Part shown: positions 1 through 11,879 of the stretch, piece after piece
Layout of the letters: the number at the start of each line of letters is the position of its first letter
Position numbering within the stretch: position 1 is the first letter of the stretch
NCBI GenBank assembly: GCA_001600055.1
Contig: BCIV01000006.1
Coordinates: forward strand, 248,001 to 312,000
Direction of reading: 5' to 3'
DNA length: 64,000 nt
DNA from: Filobasidium wieringae
Lineage: Eukaryota; Basidiomycota; Tremellomycetes; Filobasidiales; Filobasidiaceae
Notes under the pieces: model-generated
The model's database searches: none
Told to the model about the DNA's origin: nothing
Seen by the model: only the letters and a program-made list of their open reading frames with translations
Position numbers and translations under genes: made by a program

Positions 1-2303
1 AGCGATATCAGCAAGCTTGAGACTTTGCAAGTGCTGTATGAAGTTTATAATATCAGTTTACTGTCATCTGAGAAAGAGATGAATCCAATATGTAAAACTC
101 ACCTCGGGCAACCCCATACTCCTCAAGAATACCAAAGCATCGTCAAACTCGGTCTCCCTCTGCTTCTGGTCCCATCCGTGCTCAGCACCCATGATCTCAA
201 TGACCCTTGGTAGGGCATCAAGAGTAGCCTGAACGTTCAAGAAGGACAATCGAGTACGACGAGCGATAAAGTCCGTAGCGTGAACGGCGTACTCTGCTCG
301 ACAAGCGTATCGAGCCTCAGCCTCAATGTAAGGGTAAAGGTTACTGAGCTTGACTCCGTGCATGGGCCAGCTCTGGTGAGTAGGGGTAGCCATTGAAGCG
401 ACGGTCCATGCCCGGTCACCGTAAGTGGAGGAAAGGTGTTTGGCAACATCGGTATCCAAACCGAACTGCTGGATCAACTTGATGAACATTGTTGGGGTCC
501 AAGCGTGAGCTCCAAGGAGCTTGATGTGCTCGGTGAGACACTTGGCGGAAGGCTTCAAGTCGTACGCCTTGATGGCATCATCCACGGTCTCCTCGGCCAT
601 GGCACGGCTGAAGCGTCAAGGTGATAGATCAGTAACTGTACAAAGCCAATCTCCCTCAAGAATAGTACTCACTAAGTGGTCCACTTTCCTCCAGCAATAG
701 TCAACAACCCGCTGTCAGAGAAGTTGATCATGTGGTTCCTGACCAATCCCTGGGTATCCTTAGCAGCGGGGTCCTTTACCAAAGGCCTGATACCGGACCA
801 GGCGGAAAGTACATCTCCCCTTCGAACCTTGATATCAGGAGACAAGTACCTCCTGACCTCGTCCAAGATCCACTGAATCTCCTCTTCCTTGGGAATAGGG
901 TGTTGAGTTACATCGGTAGGAGAATCGGTAGTACCGGCGATAACGTTTCCTTGCCAAGGCAAGAAGAAGATGACACGTCCGTCAGAAGTGGCGGGGTCCA
1001 AAAGACCCATGCCCTTAGGTCCATAGTAGTTGGGAAGGGTGATATGAACTCCGGAACTGGGAGCGACGATCTCCTTGATAGTAGGCTCATCCAGCTTTCT
1101 CAAACCATCAGAGAAAGGTCCGGTAGCGTTGATGACTCCCTTACACTGGACGTCCCATTCGTCACCGGTAAGACGATCCTTGAGCCTAGCTCCACAAATT
1201 CGTAGTTTTCCTCCGTGAGCATCTGAAGGCTTCTTGTGAAGAGCCACGACTTCGGTGTAATTGGCAGCGACGGCACCGTGCTGAACAGCGGTCATTACCA
1301 AAGACATGTTCATTCGAGAATCGTTATGTTGACCTGAGAATTGCAACCCCTATCAGTTCACCTGATCACATTGATTCAAATCGTTCAGGCTCGAGACGTA
1401 CCATCGTAGTAAACGACACCTCCGACCAAACCATCATCCTTCAACATGGGGAAAGCCTGCATGGCCTTACCCTTACCCATCCAGTATGCGGACTCCATGT
1501 TCTCCTTCCCAGCCAAGAAATCGTACAGCTTGCATCCGGCGTAGTAGTAAGGAAGCTGCCACCAGGTGTAGATAGGAAGGAGGAGGCTACAAGACAGGGG
1601 TGTTAGAATGGGTTGCAGGCGAAAGACGAGACTGAATAGTTGAAACTTACGGAAGCATGTGAGAGAGGTGGGGAGCAGTGCTCAAGAAGATCTTCCTCTC
1701 TCTCAAAGCTTCCTTGACCAATTTCCATTGCTCGTAATCGAGCTCAAAGATGGCCTTTTGCAAGTACCTTACACCTCCGTGGACCAATTTTGTCGATTTA
1801 GATGAAGTTCCTAGAGTGGAGAAAAGGGCAAGTGTCAGGTCAGAATCCGGTACAAAAGTGCGGAATACTTTAGATTACTCACCTGAACTGAAATCTTCTC
1901 TCTCTACACAAGCGACCTTGAGTCCTCGAGCGGCCGCGTCTAGAGCAACACCGGCCCCCGTCGCACCACCTCCAACAACCAAGAGGTCAAAGATACCCTC
2001 ATCATCCCCCTTACCTGTCGTCAAGGCGGTGGGGTTGGATTCGGTACCAGAGTTCTTTATCAGGGCGTCATCGGTAGGTGGAGAGGGTACTACGAGTGAT
2101 CGTCCAGACGATCGGAGGTGTTTGAGCATCTGATCTCGAGTGGGAGGAGACCATAATGGTCCCGGTCTTCGTTTGATGTTCACGGCAGGATCGGCTTCTG
2201 CTGCAATCGGTTTGGTGAGGTAGTAGGTTGTCAGGGCGGTACTCGTCAGTGCGACGGTTGCCACTGTTGCCCGTCGAGATACGTGAGGTAGTCGTCGGAA
2301 CAT
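1..2303 (-). CDS. GUT2: FAD-dependent glycerol-3-phosphate dehydrogenase, mitochondrial (3' end outside window)
   Basis: Oxidises glycerol-3-phosphate to dihydroxyacetone phosphate at the mitochondrial inner membrane and passes electrons to ubiquinone. Exons read 1883-2303, 1651-1810, 1402-1586, 673-1333, 103-607 and 1-33 (655 codons seen); the last exon runs off the window. Residues 1-30 are basic with a hydrophobic stretch, as in a mitochondrial presequence plus membrane anchor. The FAD-binding motif GGGATGAG and the family signature HGGVRYL follow; the latter lies across the first splice junction. The C-terminal GGKWTTYR motif is split by the intron at 608-672. Start chosen at the ATG giving the presequence. 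The next gene, malate synthase, lies 1.1 kb upstream in the same direction. Family assignment is firm; mitochondrial location is inferred from the N-terminus. Confidence 0.93.
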
Positions 2304-2410
2304 GTTGATTGGTTATTTGTTGTGGTGTCGTAGTAGATGTTCGTGGTTCCAGGAGTGTTTCCAAGAATGTGTTTCGAGGCAAAGAGAAAGTGGTGGTGGG
2401 GGGGGTAGGT

Positions 2411-2418
2411 ATATATAA
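2411..2418 (-). promoter_or_regulatory. TATA-like element upstream of GUT2
   Basis: TATATATA lies 108-115 bp upstream of the GUT2 start codon. Malate synthase has a similar TATATAT at 5700-5706, 105-111 bp upstream of its own ATG. The role is inferred from position only. Confidence 0.35.
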
Positions 2419-2528
2419 CGCACGTTGTCGCCGCGTTGATTACCTTTGTCTCCTGATCGATGTCTATTCGTCCTTGCGGAAGTGATCGCACAACGTTCAG
2501 AGTCGACTCGCAAGCAGAGGTTTTATCC

Positions 2529-2585
2529 GTAAATTCCCAATTGCAAGGTAAATTCCCAATTGCAAGGTAAATTCCCAATTGCGAG
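2529..2585. repeat. Three-copy 19-bp tandem repeat upstream of GUT2
   Basis: The unit GTAAATTCCCAATTGCAAG is repeated head to tail at 2529-2547, 2548-2566 and 2567-2585. The third copy differs by one base (GCGAG for GCAAG). Each unit contains the palindrome CAATTG. The repeat sits about 230-280 bp upstream of the GUT2 ATG and may carry repeated regulator sites; that role is inference. Confidence 0.9.
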
Positions 2586-3382
2586 GTGTGATCTGTTGCG
2601 ATATTGTTCAAACAGTCCGGGCCGGTAATCCGGTGACGTGTGATCAGATCGCCGCTCTTGTTTCGATCTTTTGATGGTAACGAGTATTCGTTACGTGCAC
2701 GTGCAGTCTGTTTTGCCACACTCGATCCTGTTGTTGTCTATGGTATCGTTGTCTATACAATCCTAGGTATGGTTATATGATCAACTACAAGATCGTCGGC
2801 CCTCTATAGCTGCCTGCTCGATCCCTACGAGTACCACTTTTCCAGCGCACAAGGCCCCTTCCCTGCTCTAATTCGGCTAGTCCTGCTCCGGCTCCTCATA
2901 AATGACGTTCACCCTCGGTCGGTTCTATCAAGCGCGCGCGCAGGACGGATGAGAGAACCGGCCAAAACATGCGCGCAGCCAAACACATTCCTCCATCCTC
3001 TCTTCCTCCACAATTTCCACACACAGGTCGCCACTGATCGCGAGTACCCCGCCTGGTAAGACCACGGGTCAGCTCCAGAAATCGGCCGGGGTAGCCTGTG
3101 TTTGCCGAAGCCGCTCGTGTCATATGCTCACCTCACCTCTCGCTTCTAAACCGAAGTGCGGTCGTCTGGATCGTCGCACTACAACGACCCACTCCGGACT
3201 CATGCGTGAGCACAGCGACCTCTTTGTTCGGAGCCGTGTGACAACACACCCCGCACGCTCAATCGTTTCATCTCGGTTCGATCCATTATTTTCATCTGAA
3301 TTCAATTTCGACTTGTGTCGATTCACTCAAAGTATCATATACAATTTAAATCACCAGTAATTCAATTCCCTCTTTCAAATCA

Positions 3383-5595
3383 CTACAGCTTTCCCTTGGG
3401 CACCTGAGCATCCAGATGACCGTACAGATCCGTCGTCAAGAAATCACTAGGCCATTCCTTCTTCAACTGCCCGATCATGTAATCCTTGGCGACGGTGACA
3501 TGGTCGGTCGAAATGCCTGGAATCTTGGCTACTTTTTGGGATTCCTCTTCAAAGATCGGGGTAAGGTAAGAGGTCGAGATGGATTTGCCGGAATCCTAAC
3601 AAGTATGCGGATAGGATAAATCAGACGAGATGAAGAGAACAGATGCATCTCAAAGATATGCTTACGGTCTTGCTACCGTACTTGACCCATTGCCATAACT
3701 GCACACGAGCAATCTCAGCAGTCGCTGCATCCTCCTGTCCACGTGTGAAAACGGTCAATCAGTTCCTCTGCCTAGTCAACGCAGCCATGACCACCCGTAC
3801 GTACCATCAAGAAATTGATAGGAACACAACCGTTACCCGAAATCCAAGCCGCGCAGTACGACAAGGCCCTATCGCGCCACAGGACCGCATCGATCAGTCT
3901 ACTGTCCTATTCGATCTCGCCACATTGACGGCAACTCACGCAGAGATATTCTCCCTTACACCCTTCTCGGTGATCTTCCCCGGTACGTTAGGATCGACGA
4001 GATCTTGCTCCGTCACCTTGACGTCTTCTCGTCGGATATGGTACTGGTGAGGTCCAGGCATATGCTTATCAAAGATATCCATGGCGATCTTGACCAAAGC
4101 GGGATGAGCAACCCAACTGAGGAGAAAAACGGATCAGCTCGATCCCAAAAGATGTAGCGAACGAAACTCCGAAAAACTCACGTTCCATCATGACCCGCGG
4201 TGACTTCCCGTTCCTTATCGGCCCTAACTTTAGCCATAGCCTTTTCGTTGGCAGCATCATCGTTCTTGATAGGAATCTGAGCGGACATTCCTCCCATTGC
4301 CGCGACCTTTCGCTTGTGACAAGTCTGAATGAGGAGCTTGACGTAGGCTTCCATGAAGGGGACAGTCATCGTGACGTCCGTTCGATCAGGCATGATGTTG
4401 TCCTTCGAAGCACGGAGTTTCTTGATGCTAGTAACAGGCGAATGAAATCAGTAACCGGCCGAAACGGAATATAATATCTGAGTAACAACCCACTAGCTGA
4501 AGATGTAATCCCATCGACCACAGTTCAATCCGGCCGAATGATCTCTCAACTCATAAAGGATTTCCTCCATCTGGAAAGCAGCAGGGATGGTCTCGATCAA
4601 AACGGTCGCCCTAATCACTCCGTAAGGGAACCTGATGTAAGCCGCAGAGAAGGTGAAAATATCGTTCCACAACCTGCGAAACCATCTACCTTCAGCGTCT
4701 GGTCTCCGGGAGTAAAGAGAAACGATCAGACTGACCTGGCTTCCAAATGATGCTCCATCTTTGGGAGATAGAAGTAAGGTCCACTACCCCGTTTGACGAG
4801 CTCTTTAGCGTTGTGGAAAAAGTAGAGACCGAAATCGAAGATGGAACCGGACATGGGTTGACCGTCTACTTCGATTCTAGGCTCGTCTAGATGCCATCCT
4901 CGTGGTCTGAGTGTGAGAATGTTTTAGTGAATTTGCTCTGCCGATAGGAAAGAAGGGGGATGACTTGCCTGACGAGCAATTCTGCAGGCTTGTCGACGAG
5001 CTGGTATTGTTTCCCGTTGATTTCGAAATCGATTTGTCGACGGATAGCATCGTACAAGTTGACTTGACCAGTGACCAAGTTGCTCCAAGTAGGCGAGTTC
5101 GAGTCTGTCTCGACACCAATGGTCTTTAGCACCTTTAACTCGGGCTATCAAGCGTACAAACTCACCCTCCATATCCGCCATGAAAGTCTTGGCACCAGAT
5201 CCTAGAGCGTTGATGACCATCTTCCTATCGGTAGGACCAGTGATTTCTACTCTTCTGTCCTCCAACCCAGGTCCAGGTGGAGCACATCGCCAAGAAACAT
5301 CGTCCCTGATCTTCTGAGTAGAATGAAGGAAATGAAGCTTCTTTCCCTGATCCAACTCTGCTTGGACTTTGTCTCTGTTAGCCAAGAGATCTTTGCGGAT
5401 CTGGTTGAATGTTCGGTGCAGGATAGTCAGGAACTTGAGAGCTTCGGGTGTGAGGATCTTGGAGGTTGCCTCGGCTGATGGCGAGTCGGCTGTAGAGTAT
5501 ATGGTAGGAATCGAGTCAGAAGATCCACATGCAAGGGTATTGAGATCGAGCTTACCCTTGATGAACATTCCAGATGGAGCTTGAAGAGACGACAT
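3383..5595 (-). CDS. Malate synthase (glyoxylate cycle)
   Basis: Condenses glyoxylate and acetyl-CoA to malate, allowing growth on acetate and fatty acids. Nine exons: 5166-5595, 4969-5104, 4736-4906, 4494-4673, 4182-4427, 3940-4116, 3805-3868, 3666-3734 and 3383-3595, giving 561 aa, close to family length. The signature around [16 protein letters not shown] is intact across the 4494-4673 exon, and the active-site block FMADMEDSNSPTW is restored across the first intron. The intron at 4907-4968 has a GC donor (gcaagt). The last residues are GKL, which resembles but does not match the usual SKL-type peroxisomal signal. A TATA-like stretch lies about 110 bp upstream. GUT2 follows in the same direction; both genes serve gluconeogenic growth. 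Confidence 0.95.
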
Positions 5596-6581
5596 ATTGT
5601 GTGTGTGAGTGTTTCTTTCGGGTGGATTACGCCTTGGTGTTCAAGGAGATGTGGGGAATGTGGAGTGGCTGAGGTGCGAAGGAACGAGGTAGGTATGGCT
5701 ATATATCGTCAGCAGTGATCGAGTCAGTGAGACGGAGATGAGCTTGGTGTTCCCTGCGACGAGAGAACTTTCCGGTATCCGCTTATTGGAAAACAGATCA
5801 GAGCGAGAGCAGAGCAGCTGATAGTGACTGGCTACTTCCTGCCCTCATCTGCTTCCGCTTATCGCTCACAGCGGATCCAACTCCCGGTTATATCGGAACT
5901 GTGGTGCTCCGTCGTCGGTCACTGTCGTACGAAGTTCAATCGCAGTGGCGATGGTGGCATGCGATGGGTGACGAGGGCAGCCATAGAGGTGGTGTTGGAA
6001 ATCGTTCAGTACTGGAAACGGCGCTACGTGTAGTTATACGGAGTTCCGATCGACGTTGTCGCTGCTTTATCACTGATCCCGCAAAACTCTGCAACCTATG
6101 AATCGTTTGTGACGGCCTGACACCGGCCGGCCCTGATATATACGAAGATCTGCCAGCTCTATGACCCGATCGGTGGAACAAACAGGTTCCAAACAACGGT
6201 CGACCTTTTGCCAAGGTCATTACTTTCAAGGAGGACACTAACGAAGAGAAAGCCTGCAAAAGAAGAAGAAACGAACTAGAAGGTAAAAGCGCAAGGAGCA
6301 AGATAGAGGTTGATATGTCGAAGCCCGGAGGTCAGTGATGGAAGAGATCGATTGCTTGTAAGAGCATACTCCCTCGTACCCCTGTTTTACTCCGCAACAA
6401 CAGACCTTTGATTATCAGTAAGGATCCAACAACTTCTTGACCTTACCTTCGCATAAGACTTGGAGTGGTAAATAGGGCAACCTTGCGCATGTGGCGTACG
6501 AACGCACACTGCACAAAACGAGGATAAATCACAAACACGCTTGTATGAGCCATGAAGCATATGACAGAAGAAACCACTAGA
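5596..6581. other. Intergenic region: malate synthase promoter and YOS9-like 3' flank
   Basis: About 1 kb with no supportable gene. A TATATAT stretch at 5700-5706 lies at a distance from the malate synthase ATG similar to the GUT2 element. I see no repeat or RNA gene in the rest. Confidence 0.6.
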
Positions 6582-8729
6582 TTACAACGGGCGAGCTTTT
6601 CTATTTCTCTCTTCTTGCGCCTCTAGCTGCTTGAGCCGTTCTTCCTGATCCGCCCAATACCTTCGCCTGTGATTGGTCTCTCTCTCCTCCCCTTTCTTGT
6701 AGTATCCGACCCACCGCGCCATTCTCACCCAACCAAGATTATTCCAATGCTCGTTCATCCTCTGTCGGACAAGTTGGCTCGCGGGAAGTGGAGACGTGGG
6801 TTTCTTCGCGGATGAAATCGGTCTCCGGTCTACGCCTTTGGTCTTCTTGGTTTCTCGCTTGATCTCCGCTTCTTTCTCCTTGATCTTGGCTGCAACCTCA
6901 TCGGCCGGTACTTGCGCATCTGCTTTTCCATTATTAGCCCGTTTCTGCTTTTTACGTGCCTTCGGAGGCTTCACGATTCGCTCAGGAGGTTGACCGTTAA
7001 ATTGCGGTATAATCACCTCTGAATCAATGTCCGACGCAGGACCGACAGCTGCTTTCGGTTCAGCTCGCTTGGGTAGGTAATCATGTCCCCCCTCTCGATG
7101 GCTAGAGTACCAGCCTTGGGGAACTCGTCCGCTCCTACTGTAGTACGCTTGTGCTCCTTGGCCTGATAACACCGCTTCGATATCGGTTTCAGGCACGATC
7201 CGCCTGCATCGGATCTCATGGAGAGGACCTGCATGGGCAGATGGAACGTAGAATCCAGGAATGTTGCATAAACGAGGTGTCTTGATTGTCATTATATATT
7301 GACAGCTAACCAACGGAATGTTATCAGCATGTCGCCGGCAGACGTATAAACTACCTCATACAGTAACTCACGTAGCAATCTCCTTCACTCCCACGATCTC
7401 ATCAACTCCATCCGCACCGCAGTGGAACTCGATCTCGATCTTCCTGGCTTTACTTGTCATATCGCACACAGTGCCTCCTTCCCACACCTCGACCAGATAC
7501 TTGGCCTGCGCATTGGAATGTATGGAGACCGTCTGCTTAATGAATTCTTCAGCTTCCGTTTGCTTGTCATCCGCCGAGATCATGTTTGGATTCGCATGCC
7601 TCTCCAATCGCGCCAAGATGCCTTCCAACTGCTCGACTTGGACTTGCAAGGCCGGTACAAGCTCCAATGTGATATCAGGGATTTCGCCAACTTTTTTGGG
7701 TGCAACAGATCTAGCGTGAAGGCCCTCCTGCTCCGCTTGTTCGAGAAGAACTCTGTACTCCTCGAGTCGCTCTTCTAGATACAGAGGCGATAATCCGAGA
7801 TCATAAGCTTCAAACTGTCGGCAAAGGAAAGGAAACATTAAGTTCGTTACTCGCTCCTGCGAATCCGTTTTCATTCTCACATTTTCATCTTCCTTAGGCA
7901 CAATGGTTGCAGGCTGGACGACCTCTCGGAATTGCCGAATATGTGAATTGTGACAATAGCTTGTGATGGACTAACAATCAGCTTCCTTGGCTTGTGATAT
8001 CACGACCTCTACTTACACGTATGTAAACCACCCTTGTCGGTGATACAGACAACTTTTAGTCAGATTATTGAGAGAATGATAAACGGCTAGAACATCGAGT
8101 GGCATATCTTCCGTCTCGGCTTGGTCACCTTTGGCCTGTGCGTCGGTTTTGTTCAAAGCGGGTCGAACGATCTCTACGGGCGGTAGAGCACACAGAAACT
8201 CCTTGGCCTGATGCTCATTGGACGAGTTGATGTATTTTGGTCGAGAAAGAAGAGGGTATGTTTCCCGATCCACGAGGGATGCTGCCATCTTCGTCTTGAC
8301 CAGACGGGGGAATGATTCACGATCGAGCCCACGTAAAAAGCGATAGTCCGCATCTGATAATAGCCTAGCTATGAACTCTGCATCCATTCCTCCTATCCTT
8401 CGTAGAGGCATCTTTCCCGAGAATAATTCTGACCATTCGAGCTTTGAGGCTTCATGATTGTCCAAACGATTATGGCTCGATTGGGCATTAGATCTAGCGA
8501 CTTCTCCCTTTGATGAGCTTTGATCTCTCGACAGGCCGGCCAACCATATCTCTGCCTCTTCGATTCCGATAGGAAGATTGTTTAAGAAGTTGACTTGAAA
8601 TTTAGGAGAAGCATGAGGGTCTGTTGGGAACGACGAAATCGGACGGTGTAGCAGTGCGGCGTCGACCGGTGCTACCTGAGAGATGAGCCATAAGGCTGCA
8701 CAGGCAGCGGATAGCGCTGCGGCATGCAT
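6582..8729 (-). CDS. YOS9: OS-9/Yos9-type ER lectin with MRH domain
   Basis: Predicted ER-lumenal lectin that reads trimmed N-glycans on misfolded glycoproteins and hands them to the Hrd1 degradation complex. Three exons: 8017-8729, 7372-7959 and 6582-7305, 674 aa. The ATG at 8729 begins a clear signal peptide (hydrophobic residues 3-24); the frame upstream is open but has no ATG. The MRH domain begins with CLYHRQGWFTY and continues after the first intron with CHNSHIRQF; its end, TCQYIMTIKTPRLC, spans the second intron. This matches OS-9/Yos9. The C-terminal third is charged, Lys/Glu-rich and coiled-coil-like, and ends in RKARPL rather than HDEL, so ER retention must work otherwise. ERAD role is known for the family; here it is inferred. 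Confidence 0.87.
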
Positions 8730-9203
8730 ACTGGCGAGCGATGGGACGATATGGCGGATCAGTCCATGTATGATCGTAGGAAATTTCGAAGTAGTCAATC
8801 ACCTGGCCCAAGATGAGTAAGAGCTACATCTCAGGACAGAGCTGTGATCACAGACCTACAACTGTCTGCTTGGTACCTCAAGGGTGGAGGCCACGAATGA
8901 TTGATTACGTAATCTGTAACCTGTGCTCGGCCTGATCAGGATACCTTAGGTACCGGAAAGCATCCTTTGGCAAGGCAAGCAGAACATATATTTGCGTTTC
9001 AACTGTTTCATAATTCTTTGGATACAACTGGCGAAATGCATGGAAAGTTGCGATGATGGTTACGGTCTCGAGATACAACTTGTCACAGATGGACTGCCTC
9101 TGTGTTGATTGCGGGGGTATGAATGTGTTTCCAGCTATTCATAACTATGTTGATATTATTGGTGTCGCGTTGTTGTCGATGTGATGATTATGCAGTGAAG
9201 CTC
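8730..9203. other. Intergenic region between YOS9-like gene and Cys-motif gene
   Basis: 474 bp between two minus-strand genes. It should hold the YOS9-like promoter and the 3' end of the next gene. No further feature is seen. Confidence 0.6.
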
Positions 9204-11492
9204 TCAACCGAAGTGGAAGAGCCTCTGATTGTCGTCCGAGCGGATAGCTGCAGGCAAGGGATAGGTAGTGACCTTTCCTTGACGCTCGAGATCTGCCCAG
9301 CTGAACGACCGATGGTTACGGGAAAGGTTGTCTTCCCCTTCATATGAACTGGTGGATGCTGTAGGGCCATTTGCACCGTTTGCATTGGCTGATGCTTTGG
9401 ACACGATGGGAGCACTGTCTTTGTAAGAGTGGGCAAGTTGGCGATCGTTGTTGATACGGGGCGAACCGGACAACTTGAAAAACCTCGGCTTGGCAGGAGA
9501 GGAAGATTGATGGGGGATAATCTGCTCTCCAACAGTGATCGCAGTACTGGGACTGTCCTGGTAAACGAACGAGCTGTTTCGAGGCAAAAATCCACCCTTC
9601 GAAGAATGAGAAGATCTGGTACTGGCGGTGGACTTTGTTCGAGTACGAGACTTGACAGGCTCCGCTTCGTCTTCCTCAAAGATGGGAAAGTTCAACTCGG
9701 TCTTGCTCATATCGCTAGACCTGCTCTCCCGGCTGATGCTTCTGATCATAGACTGGCTATCGCTGACCGGTTGGTCCTGTTTGAGAGCGAGTCCCCGAGG
9801 GCAAACGAGACTCTGAGTTGGCGTAGATCCTTCATCCGTGCCGTTCTTGCCGGCCGATCCTACAGGAACGCCAAGCTGAAGCGTACTGATGGGTGTGAAG
9901 GAATGTCGTCCTCGCATGGTATCAGTAGACGAAGAAGCTCTCCTCTCAGTCTTCATAGCCTGATGGAGAGCGTCTTCCTCGGCATACGAAGGACGTCGGG
10001 ATTTAGGCCTGCCAGCGTCAGATGATCTGATTCGGTATGATGATCGACTGAGATCGGTGCTTGATGGCGTTCGGTGGAACGACGCGGCATAAGAGTGGAA
10101 CAGGGAAGAAGCAGGAGCAGAACCGAACTCTGCAGTAGGGAAGTTGACGGCAGGTCGACTCGAACTGGTAGGTTGACTCGGCTGCCTAGCCATGGCCGCT
10201 GATTGCGCCGAGGTCGCGGCCTGCTTGGTAAAGCTCAATGACCTAGCACTAGCCATGCTTGGTCGTCGACTGTTTGGTGAGAGAGGACCACTGCCGGATC
10301 CAGCTGGCGAAAGAGTTCCGCTTGGAGGTTTCAAGGGGGTCATACCTCTAAAAGGTCTCCCATGCAGTCCATATCCGCCGTAAAGCGAAGCATTGGAATC
10401 CTCGCTGAACGTCTTGCCATCCGAACTCGACCACATGCTAGACAAGCTGTCCGAGGAGGAAACGGTCTGGTTGTATCCGTATCCGTACCCATAGTTACTG
10501 CTGTTACGCTTCATGATCATGCCACTCAGAATTGAAGGCGTGTTCTTCTGGGACTGGATACTCTTCCTCCTTTCCCTCTCCAATAATCCTCGGTCAACCC
10601 CGTGCAAAGCCATGTCGAAATACCCAAAATCGTAATCGTCACTACGTGCCTTGAGTACGGTAGGAGAAGCGACTTTGATATCGGCCGTTGCATTCTGAGC
10701 GTATTCTCCCTCAGAAGCGGAAGATTCAGGACCGCCCATCCATAGTGGGCTGGGCAACAGGTCCGATTGGCCCCATTGTAAATTTCTCATTTCCTTTTCC
10801 AGCTGACAGATCTGCTGGCTGTTCCTAGCCTCGTCAGTCTTGGCACAAGCGGCGGAGCAGTAGAGTTCGGTGTTGTAAGTAGGAAGGATGGGTGCGATAG
10901 GAACAGGAGCGACGACCGGTTTGGTGGTATCGATAGGCGTAGGCTTGTTGGCAGCCGATAACCGGGTTTGAGTGTTGTTGCGCTTTAAACCAGGAAGACC
11001 GTTCGCTTTCTGTTGATTGGAGGTCGGAAGGGTCAGTTGGGATCGCTCTTAACAGGTCATCATCATTGAGCTCACCTTTAGCTTCTTTGAAGGAATTCGA
11101 GCAGGAACAGGTCGAATGAATTGAGGTATCCCGTTAGCGTCTGTCTTGCTCTTCAGCTTCTCATCCTCCTCCTCGTCCAACCTGACATCTGGAATCCGGA
11201 TCAATCTGTCGCAGACGGAACACCAGGAATCGACCTCTGGTTCAGGCATATAAGGTGATTCCGGTCGGGGGATGGAAGGAGTGACGGTCTTGCTGCTATG
11301 GTTTGAGGATGTGGTAGAAGGAGTGGCATATGGTCGAGAGCTCGAGGCAGCAAAGATCTTGGACATTGCGGTTGCGGCCATGATGGTGAGCTGTTGAAGG
11401 TGGGAAGACAGGAGTACGGTAGGTAAGGAAGGTAGCAGGGGAGCGTTGGAAGCGAGATCATGCGCATTCAGACGAGTTGATGAGAGGTGCAT
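9204..11492 (-). CDS. Ser-rich protein with Ecl1-type Cys motif
   Basis: Two exons, 11076-11492 and 9204-11009 (intron 11010-11075), 740 aa from the first ATG; a second in-frame ATG at 11381 would give 703 aa. The N-terminal part carries a CSVCDRLI pair, and about 70 residues further on LYCSAAC, resembling the paired-Cys layout of fungal Ecl1-type lifespan regulators. That link rests on the motif alone and is tentative. The remaining two thirds are low-complexity: Ser/Pro-rich, a Tyr-Gly run encoded near 10462-10500, many Arg-x-x-Ser sites likely to be phosphorylated, and a conserved-looking end (RSFSWADLE, then the C-terminus). Probably a cytosolic or nuclear regulator; no enzyme fold is visible. 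Confidence 0.75.
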
Positions 11493-11879
11493 GGTGAAGC
11501 AATTGGTGTCGGTCGATATTGCAATTGAGCGATGTAAATAGCGAGAACAAGGTCAGCTGGTGTTTGATTTTGTTGTTTACGCGTCAAGAATCAGGAAAAG
11601 TGACGTCGTTGATGGGTGGTTTTCGGATTGAGAAAAGACTGATGAAAGGTCCATGGAGTGGTGCTTTTACAACTCGAGGGTTCTTATCCTTTCGAGTAGG
11701 CGAGTAGATTTTGAGAGAACCAAAAGTTCTCGAGCTAGGTGCGCCACACCACGCGATAATCGACCGTGTCATCGTCAAATGAGGCAACCCACTTCATACC
11801 GCAGTTCGGTGCAGTTTCATATCGGGAATTTGCGGTGCGCGGGAGGAAACCATAACAACGAGCGAGGAATCAAGTACTA

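Larger units (their letters stand above)
2304..3382. other. Intergenic region: GUT2 promoter and malate synthase 3' flank
   Basis: No gene is supported here; short open frames in all directions look random. It holds a TATA-like stretch about 110 bp from the GUT2 ATG and a three-copy 19-bp tandem repeat about 230 bp upstream of it. The part towards 3100-3360 should be the 3' flank of malate synthase. Confidence 0.6.

Noticed and set aside
8730..8798. Upstream extension of the YOS9-like frame to 8798
   Set aside because: It would start at TTG, and the ATG at 8729 gives a clean signal peptide.
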